Shown: positions 1-5,435 of the stretch, one piece after another
Layout of the letters: each line of letters opens with the position of its first letter
Position numbering within the stretch: position 1 is the stretch's first letter
Origin: an uncultured Eubacterium sp.
Lineage (GTDB): Bacteria; Bacillota; Clostridia; Oscillospirales; Acutalibacteraceae
DNA: 5,491 nt
Direction: 5' to 3'
NCBI GenBank assembly: GCA_945980015.1
Contig: CAMFQI010000100.1
Span: 1 to 5,491, forward strand
Notes under the pieces: model-generated
What the model was told of the DNA's origin: nothing
Databases searched by the model: none
Seen by the model: only the letters and a program-made list of their open reading frames with translations
Made by a program: the position numbers and the translations under genes

Positions 1-180
1 AGTGAGCATATTGATAATCTCAACATTTTTGTACTCCTTATAGTGCGACTCCAATGCTCTTTCGATATGAAGCGGCTCACCGCAGCCAAATCCCACCACA
101 ATTTTGTCGTTGTCGTGAATAAGCTTTATCGCCTCTTCGGCCGTTGTCAGCTTTGATTGATAAATTTCCTGCCAGGTCAT
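1..180 (-). CDS. Acetyl-CoA hydrolase/transferase family protein, 4-hydroxybutyrate (butyrate) CoA-transferase-like, N-terminal 60 aa only
   Basis: The visible part begins MTWQEIYQSKLTTAEEAIKL and continues through a VVGFGCGEP segment and KNVEIINMLT before leaving the window. This matches from memory the N-terminus of the AbfT/Cat2-type CoA-transferases (W-x-x-I/E-Y...S/TAEEAVK.I..GD.V......EP..L..A......NV.....M.T). Family members move CoA between acetate and acyl-CoA (4-hydroxybutyryl-, butyryl- or propionyl-CoA) in the cytoplasm during fermentation; the substrate cannot be decided from this stretch. The catalytic glutamate lies further downstream, outside the window. The ATG at 180-178 is preceded by AAGGAG (187-192) at 6 nt, and a strong promoter lies just upstream, so this start is well supported. 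It is divergent from uvrC. Confidence 0.85.
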   Translation of the reverse strand, partial: MTWQEIYQSKLTTAEEAIKLIHDNDKIVVGFGCGEPLHIERALESHYKEYKNVEIINMLT

Positions 181-210
181 ACTTTTCTCCTTAAAATAAT
201 CTGCACAAAT

Positions 211-239
211 ATAATACATTAATTATTAAATTCAGTCAA
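211..239 (-). promoter_or_regulatory. Sigma-A promoter for the CoA-transferase gene
   Basis: Read on the minus strand, TTGACT (239-234) is separated by exactly 17 bp from TATTAT (216-211). Transcription would start near 204, giving a leader of about 25 nt that carries the AAGGAG ribosome binding site at 187-192. The boxes match the consensus at 5/6 and 5/6. The spacer is very AT-rich. Confidence 0.75.
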
Positions 240-250
240 CAAATAGTTGA
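236..250. repeat. Short inverted repeat between the divergent promoters (candidate operator)
   Basis: TCAAC-AAATA-GTTGA is a perfect 5-bp inverted repeat with a 5-bp centre. It spans the gap between the two -35 boxes and overlaps both (234-239 minus strand, 247-252 plus strand). A wider 8-bp inverted pair, GCACAAAT (203-210) and ATTTGTGC (251-258), brackets the leftward promoter. Either could be a regulator site, but arms this short arise by chance in AT-rich DNA. Confidence 0.3.
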
Positions 251-275
251 ATTTGTGCGGAAAAATTGTTATCAT
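247..275 (+). promoter_or_regulatory. Probable sigma-A promoter for uvrC
   Basis: TTGAAT (247-252), a 17-bp spacer and TATCAT (270-275) give 4/6 and 5/6 consensus matches. Transcription would begin near 282, leaving an AT-rich leader of about 70 nt before the GTG start of uvrC. No other pair with good spacing is visible in the leader. Confidence 0.5.
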
Positions 276-353
276 TGTATACATAAGCAAAAAAATTATG
301 TGCAAATTTACTAATTGAAAAATGTTCAAAAATATGCAAAGGAGGAATAAACC

Positions 354-2174
354 GTGACCGAAAAGGAGCTTCGCAAAAAAGCGATGGCGTTGCCGCTTAA
401 TCCCGGCGTTTATATTATGAAAAACAAGGACAAAAAAATAATATACATCGGCAAGGCGAAGGCTCTGAAAAACCGTGTTTCCTCCTACTTCGGCTCCCAC
501 TCAAACCATTCGTTAAAGGTTATAAGAATGGTGGAAAATGTTGACGACTTCGACTACATTTTGTGCGACACGGAATTTGAGGCGTTGGTGCTTGAATGTT
601 CGTTGATAAAGCAGCATATGCCGAAATACAACATTCTTCTCAAGGACGACAAGGGCTATAATTATATCAAAATCACAAAGGAGGAATTTCCGAAAATCCG
701 TGAAGCAAAGCAAATGCTTGACGACGGCGCAGAATATATCGGACCGTTTGTGTCCAATTTTTCGGTTAAAAACGCAGTTGAGGAAACGCTGAAAATCTTT
801 AAGCTTCCACGCTGTAACAAGCAATTTCCGAGAGATTACAACAAGTCAAGACCGTGCCTAAACGGATTTATGGGAATATGCTGTGCGCCCTGCAACGGCA
901 GAATTTCCAAGGAGGAATACAGAGCGTCAATCGACGACGCAGTCGCTTTCTTAAAAGGCGGTGCGGCAAAATCGGTTGAAGAAATGAAAAGGCGTATGCT
1001 CGAATACTCCGAAAATCTTGAGTTTGAAAAAGCGGCAAAAATGCGTGACAGAATAAAGTCAATCTCAAACCTTGACGAAAAGCAAAAGGTTGTTTCGATA
1101 AATGTTGCATTTGAGGACGTTTTTGCGTTTGTTCAAAGCAACAAAAAATCGTGCTTTGAGGTTTTGAGATTTAAGCACGGAAGACTTGCCGACAGCGAAA
1201 ATTGGATAATCGACACGCCCGACAACACAAGCGACGCAAGATTTGAGCTCATTGAGAGATACTACTCAATGAGAAGCGACATTCCGCCGAGGGTTGTAGT
1301 TGACGGAGAAGTAACGGACGAGGAATTACTGAAGCAATTTTTGGAAAAGCTGCGTGAAAAAAAGGTTGAAATAATACATCCTCAAAAGGGCGAGCACTCG
1401 GCAATACTGAATATGTGCATAAAAAATGCAAACGAGCATTTGGCACAATATCAAGGAAGACTCGGAAAGGAAATGGCGGCACTTGATGAGCTTGCTCAAC
1501 TTTTGGGCTTACCGAAGCCGCCGGAAATTATTGAAAGCTATGATATATCGCACACCTTCGGCGCAGACAACGTTGCCGGAATGGTTGTCTTCAAAAACGG
1601 CAGGCCAATGAAAAACGCCTACAAAAAATTTTCAATCAAGGGCTTCGACGGTCAAAACGACGTTGGCTCGATGAACGAGGTTTTAAGCCGCAGATTTAAG
1701 CACTATTACGAGGACGACGAGGACAGCACGTTCAAAATCAAGCCCGATTTAATACTTCTTGACGGAGGTCAGCCGCAGGTTAACGCCGTGTTGCCGATAA
1801 TAAGGCAAATGAATTTGGACATTCCCGTTTTCGGTATGGTAAAGGACACGAAGCACCGCACGAGAGCAATAGCCTACGACGGCGGCGAAATCGAAATAAA
1901 TTCGCACAGAAGCGCATTTACTCTTGTTTCGACAATTCAGGAGGAGGTTCACCGCTTTGCGATAACTTATCACAGAACGAAGCACAAAAAGAGTTCATTT
2001 TCGTCGTCCCTTTTGAAAATAGACGGTATCGGAGAAGCAAAGGCAAAGGCTCTAATAAAGCACTTTAAGACAATAACGGCAATCAAAAATGCAAGCGTTG
2101 AAGAGCTTTGTGAGGTCGGCGGAATTTCAAAAAGAGACGCTGAAAATATTAACAAATATTACAGCGAGATGTAA
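354..2174 (+). CDS. uvrC: UvrABC excinuclease subunit C
   Basis: UvrC makes the 3' and 5' incisions beside UvrB-bound DNA damage in nucleotide excision repair. The 606-aa length is normal for the family. The N-terminal GIY-YIG nuclease has GVY at 18-20, YIG at 31-33, R41, Y45 and the acidic residue E81. A cysteine cluster, C154, C168, C176 and C180, matches the spacing of the [4Fe-4S] ligands reported for E. coli UvrC, with an extra C177. The UVR motif (UvrB-binding) lies around 211-237, with NLEFEKAAKMRD. The C-terminal RNase H-like nuclease shows YDISH (D397), D436, LLDGG (D470) and EVHRFA (H533). A tandem helix-hairpin-helix DNA-binding end covers about 554-603 (DGIGEAKAK, VGGISKRDA). The GTG start is chosen because AGGAGG (340-345) lies 8 nt upstream; the next Met is at residue 11. 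No terminator hairpin follows, so read-through into rsmD is possible. Confidence 0.97.
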   Translation: MTEKELRKKAMALPLNPGVYIMKNKDKKIIYIGKAKALKNRVSSYFGSHSNHSLKVIRMVENVDDFDYILCDTEFEALVLECSLIKQHMPKYNILLKDDKGYNYIKITKEEFPKIREAKQMLDDGAEYIGPFVSNFSVKNAVEETLKIFKLPRCNKQFPRDYNKSRPCLNGFMGICCAPCNGRISKEEYRASIDDAVAFLKGGAAKSVEEMKRRMLEYSENLEFEKAAKMRDRIKSISNLDEKQKVVSINVAFEDVFAFVQSNKKSCFEVLRFKHGRLADSENWIIDTPDNTSDARFELIERYYSMRSDIPPRVVVDGEVTDEELLKQFLEKLREKKVEIIHPQKGEHSAILNMCIKNANEHLAQYQGRLGKEMAALDELAQLLGLPKPPEIIESYDISHTFGADNVAGMVVFKNGRPMKNAYKKFSIKGFDGQNDVGSMNEVLSRRFKHYYEDDEDSTFKIKPDLILLDGGQPQVNAVLPIIRQMNLDIPVFGMVKDTKHRTRAIAYDGGEIEINSHRSAFTLVSTIQEEVHRFAITYHRTKHKKSSFSSSLLKIDGIGEAKAKALIKHFKTITAIKNASVEELCEVGGISKRDAENINKYYSEM

Positions 2175-2191
2175 AAAAACCATAATAAAAC

Positions 2192-2220
2192 TTGACGAGT
2201 GCAAGGGTTATCTGTATAAT
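2192..2220 (+). promoter_or_regulatory. Strong sigma-A promoter of the rsmD-coaD operon
   Basis: TTGACG (2192-2197), a 17-bp spacer and a perfect TATAAT (2215-2220) lie in the 87-bp gap after uvrC. Transcription would start near 2227, about 35 nt before rsmD, so the operon has its own promoter independent of uvrC. Confidence 0.8.
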
Positions 2221-2261
2221 AGATATGTATGTAAACAAGATTTTATTAAGGGAATGACCTT

Positions 2262-2798
2262 ATGAAAGTAATAACAGGCTCCCTTAGGGGACGACGGCTC
2301 GACACTCTCGGCGGTGAGGAAATCACACGTCCGACAAGCCAAAGCACAAAGGAAGCGTTATTCAGCGCAATTCAATTTGAGCTTGAGGACAAGAAGGTGC
2401 TTGACCTATTCGCAGGCTCCGGACAGCTCGGAATAGAGGCAATTTCCAGAGGTGCAAGGCACTGTACCTTTGTTGAAAGCAACAAACAGGCTTACGCTGT
2501 TGTTGAGCAGAATATAAAAAAATGCAAAATCGAGGATAAATGTACACTTGTTTTTTCGCAGGCGTCCTCATTTTTGATGAACAAAAACAATTTTGATATT
2601 GTATTCGCAGACCCGCCCTATCACAAGGGATTAATCGAGGAATGTCTGCCGAGGCTCGTCGGTATGATGAACGACGGCGGAGTAATAATCTGCGAAAGTG
2701 CAAGAGACGAGGAGCTTCCCGAAAATGTTGACGGCTGGTGCGTTGACAGAGTACGAAATTACGGAAAAACAAAGCTCTCGTATTACAGAAAGGGTTGA
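2262..2798 (+). CDS. rsmD: 16S rRNA (guanine(966)-N2)-methyltransferase
   Basis: RsmD transfers a methyl group from S-adenosylmethionine to N2 of G966 (E. coli numbering) in 16S rRNA during 30S assembly in the cytoplasm. The 178-aa length is typical. The N-terminus has the family pattern ITGSLRGRRL (4-13) and TRPTSQSTKEALF (22-34). SAM-binding motif I is VLDLFAGSGQLG (46-57), with E72 as the likely ribose-binding acid. Catalytic motif IV is DPPY (117-120), characteristic of exocyclic amino methyltransferases. The ATG is preceded by AAGGGA (2248-2253) at 8 nt. The stop codon is 2 nt before coaD, and rsmD-coaD is a conserved Firmicute gene pair (ylbH-coaD in Bacillus). Confidence 0.95.
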   Translation: MKVITGSLRGRRLDTLGGEEITRPTSQSTKEALFSAIQFELEDKKVLDLFAGSGQLGIEAISRGARHCTFVESNKQAYAVVEQNIKKCKIEDKCTLVFSQASSFLMNKNNFDIVFADPPYHKGLIEECLPRLVGMMNDGGVIICESARDEELPENVDGWCVDRVRNYGKTKLSYYRKG

Positions 2799-2800
2799 TT

Positions 2801-3286
2801 ATGAAAACGGCAATTTGTCCGGGTAGCTTTGACCCTGTAACCTTGGGACATCTCGATATTATTGAGCGTGCCGCCGAATTGTTCGACGAGGTAATCGTTT
2901 TGGTTATGAGTAACCGAAGTAAATCCGGCTCGCTTTTCACGGTTGAAGAAAGAATTGAGCTCATCAACCGCACAATAAAAGGAAAAAACATCAAGGTTGA
3001 CACCTACGACGGACTTTTAGTTGATTACGCAAAGCAAAAAAATGCTGTTGCAATAGTAAAAGGACTCAGGGCTATGTCTGATTTTGAATATGAATTTCAG
3101 CAGGCTCTCACAAACAAATCACTCTATCCCAAGGTTGAAACGGTTTTCCTTACGACCGAGGGTAAGAATATGTTTTTATCATCAAGCATGGTAAAGGAAG
3201 TGTGTACCCTAGGCGGAGATATTTCCACCTTTGTACCGCAAGAAATAATAAACGACATTTACGAAAGATGTAAAGGAGACAATTAA
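2801..3286 (+). CDS. coaD: Phosphopantetheine adenylyltransferase
   Basis: CoaD joins ATP and 4'-phosphopantetheine to form dephospho-CoA, the penultimate step of coenzyme A synthesis. The 161-aa protein begins MKTAICPGSFDPVTLGH and carries the nucleotidyltransferase TxGH motif (T14-H17), K41 (equivalent to E. coli K42), GLR (88-90) and the SSS segment (127-129) in place of the usual ISSS. Two mild deviations are K87 where many homologues have Arg (RGLR), and one extra residue after K41 (KSGSLF instead of KKPMF). The start is the ATG at 2801, with AAGGG at 2790-2794; a TTG two codons earlier would overlap the rsmD stop and is less likely. It is tightly packed, 2 nt after rsmD and 1 nt before the next gene, so the three are presumably co-translated. 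Confidence 0.96.
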   Translation: MKTAICPGSFDPVTLGHLDIIERAAELFDEVIVLVMSNRSKSGSLFTVEERIELINRTIKGKNIKVDTYDGLLVDYAKQKNAVAIVKGLRAMSDFEYEFQQALTNKSLYPKVETVFLTTEGKNMFLSSSMVKEVCTLGGDISTFVPQEIINDIYERCKGDN

Positions 3287-3287
3287 A

Positions 3288-3854
3288 ATGGCAAACACTA
3301 ATACAGATATTTTGTTGGAAGACCTTGAGGACGTACTTGACGACGCTACTTCTATCCCCCTATCAAAAAAATACGCAGTAGATATCGACAAAATTAAGAC
3401 GATTATCGAAGACATCAGGCTCAACACTCCGCAGGAAATCAAGCAGGCAAAGGCTATTGTTAATTCAAGAAACACAATTCTTGAGGAAGCAAAGAACGAG
3501 GCTGCAGAGATTATCAAAAAGGCTCAAGAGGACGCAAGAGAGCTTGTTGCAAGAGACGAAATAACAAAGACTGCACAGGCTGAAGCTGCCGAAATTATCT
3601 CAAAGGCAAACGACCAAGGCAGACAAATGGTAACCGAGTCTCAAAATCAGGCAAGCGAGATTTTGAGCAACGCAACCGCTCAGGCTAACGAAATGGTTAC
3701 CTCGGCTCAAAATAAGTCAAGAGAAATCCTCGCCGCAGTAAACAACTACGCAGACGACACTCTGCTTTCAATCGACGACGCTTTGTACAAAGCACTTACA
3801 GACGTTCGCAGAATCCGTCAGGGTATTTCAAACGTCCAGAAAAAAGAACAGTAA
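3288..3854 (+). CDS. Coiled-coil protein with 11-residue repeats, resembling ATPase stalk (subunit H/b) or DivIVA-like proteins
   Basis: This 188-aa soluble protein has no signal peptide or membrane segment. An acidic N-terminus (residues 6-19, DILLEDLEDVLDDA) is followed by a segment SIPLSKKYAVDIDKI, then a long helix rich in Ala, Glu, Gln and Lys (about 50-150), and a C-terminal part with ALTDVRRIRQGIS. An A-x-E-I/L/M pattern recurs every 11 residues at 72, 83, 100, 111, 122, 133 and 144, with a single 17-residue step between 83 and 100. Hendecad periodicity like this is typical of right-handed coiled coils such as ATP synthase peripheral stalks. Annotation pipelines often name such clostridial proteins 'ATPase' or 'V-type ATPase subunit H', but nothing here shows ATPase partners. 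Its ribosome binding site AAGGAG (3273-3278) lies inside the end of coaD. The function is unknown; a structural or cell-division scaffold is one guess. Confidence 0.85.
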   Translation: MANTNTDILLEDLEDVLDDATSIPLSKKYAVDIDKIKTIIEDIRLNTPQEIKQAKAIVNSRNTILEEAKNEAAEIIKKAQEDARELVARDEITKTAQAEAAEIISKANDQGRQMVTESQNQASEILSNATAQANEMVTSAQNKSREILAAVNNYADDTLLSIDDALYKALTDVRRIRQGISNVQKKEQ

Positions 3855-3857
3855 TGC

Positions 3858-3886
3858 AAAAAGAGAGTCAAGCGACTCTCTTTTTT
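3858..3886 (+). terminator. Rho-independent terminator of the rsmD-coaD operon
   Basis: GAGAGTC (3863-3869), loop AAGC and GACTCTC (3874-3880) form a perfect 7-bp stem, extended by five A:T pairs from AAAAA (3858-3862) and the T6 tract (3881-3886). It begins 4 nt after the stop codon of the coiled-coil gene. Confidence 0.9.
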
Positions 3887-4003
3887 GTTATGCTTTACGA
3901 TTGTACAACTAGGGACTACGGCGGCGCATACGACACCGTAAAATATGCGAAAAAAAGAAATAAGCAAATAATAAATATCAGCAAATACGCACATCAAAGT
4001 TGA
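3884..4003 (+). pseudogene. Probable 3' remnant of a SLOG/DUF1273-like gene
   Basis: One frame reads FVMLYDCTTRDYGGAYDTV, then KYAKKRNKQIINISKYAHQS and a TGA at 4001-4003. The order hydrophobic strand, D/Y, GGAY, T-V-x-YA-K-K, then a basic helix end and IINI is what I recall from the C-terminal half of SLOG-superfamily (DUF1273/YpsA-like) Rossmann proteins, where a GG-containing turn precedes a helix and the last strand. The N-terminal two thirds are absent: upstream lie the terminator T-tract and the coiled-coil gene. The frame stays open back to an ATG at 3854 that overlaps the previous stop as TAATG, giving a 49-aa reading through the terminator hairpin, and there is another ATG at 3890. 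Neither has a good ribosome binding site. Codon use matches the neighbouring genes. It is most simply a deletion remnant; a real micro-protein is less likely. Confidence 0.5.
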
Positions 4004-4028
4004 CATCGGTATAATATTGAGTTATACT
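4000..4028 (+). promoter_or_regulatory. Near-consensus sigma-A promoter for the Bfd-like gene
   Basis: A perfect TTGACA (4000-4005), a 17-bp spacer and TATACT (4023-4028) predict a start near 4035 and a leader of about 24 nt. A TATAAT at 4010-4015 is only 4 bp from the -35 and so is not the partner box. The -35 overlaps the TGA that closes the SLOG-like remnant. Confidence 0.85.
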
Positions 4029-4058
4029 AAAATTACTAAATTAAAGGAGGGTACAAAA

Positions 4059-4235
4059 ATGGATTTGAACGAGACAATTTGTTTCTGCGGAAACGTTACT
4101 GCCGGCGACATCAAAGCAGCTGTTGAGGCAGGTGCAACAACTTTAGAGGCTGTTAAGGAAGCAACCGGTGCATCAACACACTGCGGCGGCTGTGAGCCGA
4201 GAGTTGAAGAATTAATCGAAGAATTCAAAGCGTAA
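4059..4235 (+). CDS. Stand-alone Bfd-like [2Fe-2S]-binding protein
   Basis: This 58-aa protein has the BFD-domain cysteine pattern C8-x-C10 ... C42-x-x-C45 (ICFCGNVT and HCGGCEPRVEEL). It matches the four [2Fe-2S] ligands of bacterioferritin-associated ferredoxin, with the helical AGDIKAAVEAGATTLEAV segment typical of the fold. In E. coli Bfd reduces bacterioferritin to release iron; the same domain occurs in NirB and in some dehydrogenases. No bacterioferritin or oxidoreductase gene adjoins it, so the partner is unknown. The start is the ATG at 4059, 8 nt after AAGGAGG (4044-4050). The same frame extends upstream to a TTG at 4017, but that codon lies within the promoter spacer and cannot be in the mRNA. 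It is monocistronic between a strong promoter and a terminator. Confidence 0.92.
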   Translation: MDLNETICFCGNVTAGDIKAAVEAGATTLEAVKEATGASTHCGGCEPRVEELIEEFKA

Positions 4236-4245
4236 GACAATTTTG

Positions 4246-4284
4246 AAAAACGCCGCAACGGGCGAACCGTTACGGCGTTTTTTT
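4246..4284. terminator. Bidirectional intrinsic terminator between convergent genes
   Basis: The stem is CGCCG (4251-4255) with CGGCG (4273-4277), a C:A mismatch (4256/4272), then AACGG (4257-4261) with CCGTT (4267-4271) around loop GCGAA. It is flanked by an A5 run (4246-4250) and a T7 run (4278-4284), so it can act on both strands: for the Bfd-like gene rightward and the DUF2974 gene leftward. The stop codon and last codons of the leftward gene lie within it. Confidence 0.88.
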
Positions 4285-5385
4285 ATTATTCAGCTTTTGA
4301 AAATGAGATTTGATATATTCGCGGGTAAAGTCGGAAAAAGCCTTTTTCAAAATTTGCTTAAAGCGTTCCTTTTGAGCCTCGTCGGTATTTTGAACCTTAT
4401 CAACGAGGTGTGAAATACGGCGAAAATCAAGCGTCTTCAAATCGTAATAATCGTTTATCTGCAAATTTTCGGCGACAAATTCGAGAGTATCGAAGAAAAC
4501 CTCCAAATCGTCCTCTCCTACATATTCAATCAAATCATTAATATAATCTGCGGCATAATCCGAAAAGGAATCAAAACCGTCACATTCCTCGAAGCGTCCG
4601 TTATCAATAACCCACGAGGAAACCTGATGTTGCTTCAGACCGCTGTTTGTACTTTGAACAACAACGGGCACGGCATCATGGCTCAACATTCTGCCGAAGA
4701 TACTGCTTTCAGGCGCATAAAAATGAAGCCTATCCTTTATTTGAGCATAATCATACCGCTCAAAAAACCATTTCGGAAAGCCCGGAGCGTCGAATTCATA
4801 CACGCCGGCTATATGCTTTTTCAGTGAATTAGAGCAATTCACACAGGCAAACACGGCAAGATTGCCGCCCTTGGAATGACCGCAAGCATATACGCTGCCG
4901 TTACAGGTCATAGCACTTTCCTGAAAATAATGGAGGGCTTCGATTTGGGCAGGTACGGGAAACATATAGCTGAGCATAGCCGATTCCTTAACGCCGGTAA
5001 CCGTTATATCCGTTCCTCGAAACGCAACGGCAACGTCGTTTCCGAACAAAAACTCAACGCCCGAAAACTGCTTATCAATCTCGTCATTGATATTATTTAC
5101 ATAATTACAAATTCTCACCTGACCGAAGCGAAGCGTTTTTGCACAAAGTGAAAGAAGCCTTACCGCCTTTTCACTTATGCCGATAAGCGAGTCAATTTCC
5201 TGCTGTGAATGAAGAAGATAATACTTTGAAACGGCGTCTTCGACAGTAACCTCACCTTTTTCGACAACGCCGTCAAAATCAATATACGCAAGCTGACTGA
5301 AAACAAGTGCATCAAGCTCGCAAAACGCCTTTTCGTCAAAGGTAAAGCCTCCGTACTGCTTTAGATACTGCGTTAAAAACTGCAC
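4270..5385 (-). CDS. DUF2974 (Mbeg1-like) alpha/beta-hydrolase family protein
   Basis: The 371-aa protein has the layout of the DUF2974/Mbeg1-like family, related to class 3 lipases. An N-terminal region has FCELDALVFSQLAYIDF (21-37), AFRGTD (121-126) resembles the lipase FRGT oxyanion segment, GHSKGG (169-174) carries nucleophile S171, and EFDAPGF (197-203) follows. SHDAVP (235-240) resembles the DxVP acid motif and suggests D237. H253, in KQHQVSSWVID, is the likely catalytic histidine. The triad S171-D237-H253 is inferred from motif order. The C-terminal 100 residues are acidic then basic and probably helical. No signal peptide or transmembrane segment is seen, so it is likely cytoplasmic. 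The substrate is unknown. The start is a GTG; an in-frame TGA lies at 5403-5401 and no other start fits between. The last residues (KTP) are encoded inside the terminator stem. Confidence 0.88.
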   Translation of the reverse strand: MQFLTQYLKQYGGFTFDEKAFCELDALVFSQLAYIDFDGVVEKGEVTVEDAVSKYYLLHSQQEIDSLIGISEKAVRLLSLCAKTLRFGQVRICNYVNNINDEIDKQFSGVEFLFGNDVAVAFRGTDITVTGVKESAMLSYMFPVPAQIEALHYFQESAMTCNGSVYACGHSKGGNLAVFACVNCSNSLKKHIAGVYEFDAPGFPKWFFERYDYAQIKDRLHFYAPESSIFGRMLSHDAVPVVVQSTNSGLKQHQVSSWVIDNGRFEECDGFDSFSDYAADYINDLIEYVGEDDLEVFFDTLEFVAENLQINDYYDLKTLDFRRISHLVDKVQNTDEAQKERFKQILKKAFSDFTREYIKSHFQKLNNKKTP

Positions 5386-5389
5386 ATAA

Positions 5390-5397
5390 TCACCACC
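5390..5397 (-). promoter_or_regulatory. Ribosome binding site deciding the GTG start of the DUF2974 gene
   Basis: On the minus strand GGTGGTGA differs by one base from the ideal GGAGGTGA. Its GGTGG core ends 7 nt before the GTG at 5385-5383. An ATG overlaps that GTG (ATGTG), but it is in another frame and meets TAA after four codons, so GTG is the productive start. Confidence 0.6.
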
Positions 5398-5435
5398 GCT
5401 TCATAATATGCCGATTTTTCTTTGCCGTTACATTT

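Noticed and set aside
2175..2191. Possible terminator directly after uvrC
   Set aside because: The A-rich stretch after the stop has no GC-containing hairpin, so termination here is not supported.
2795..2800. TTG start two codons before the ATG of coaD
   Set aside because: The family N-terminus begins at MKTAICPGSFDP; the ATG has suitable upstream purines and the TTG would overlap the rsmD stop.
2362..3003. Long open frame of 213 codons on the minus strand antisense to rsmD and coaD
   Set aside because: It lies wholly opposite two well-supported genes, has a Ser/Arg/Leu-rich composition typical of antisense frames, and shows no recognisable motif.
4017..4058. In-frame TTG extension (14 extra codons) of the Bfd-like protein
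   Set aside because: The TTG lies between the -35 and -10 boxes, upstream of the predicted transcription start, and the ATG at 4059 has an ideal AAGGAGG at 8 nt.
4627..5151. Several plus-strand open frames opposite the DUF2974 gene
   Set aside because: They are antisense shadows of a gene with clear hydrolase motifs, and show no recognisable protein features.
5403..5408. TATTAT on the minus strand as a -10 box for the DUF2974 gene
   Set aside because: The expected start would fall near 5396, inside the ribosome binding site, and the matching -35 position has only about 3/6 consensus bases.
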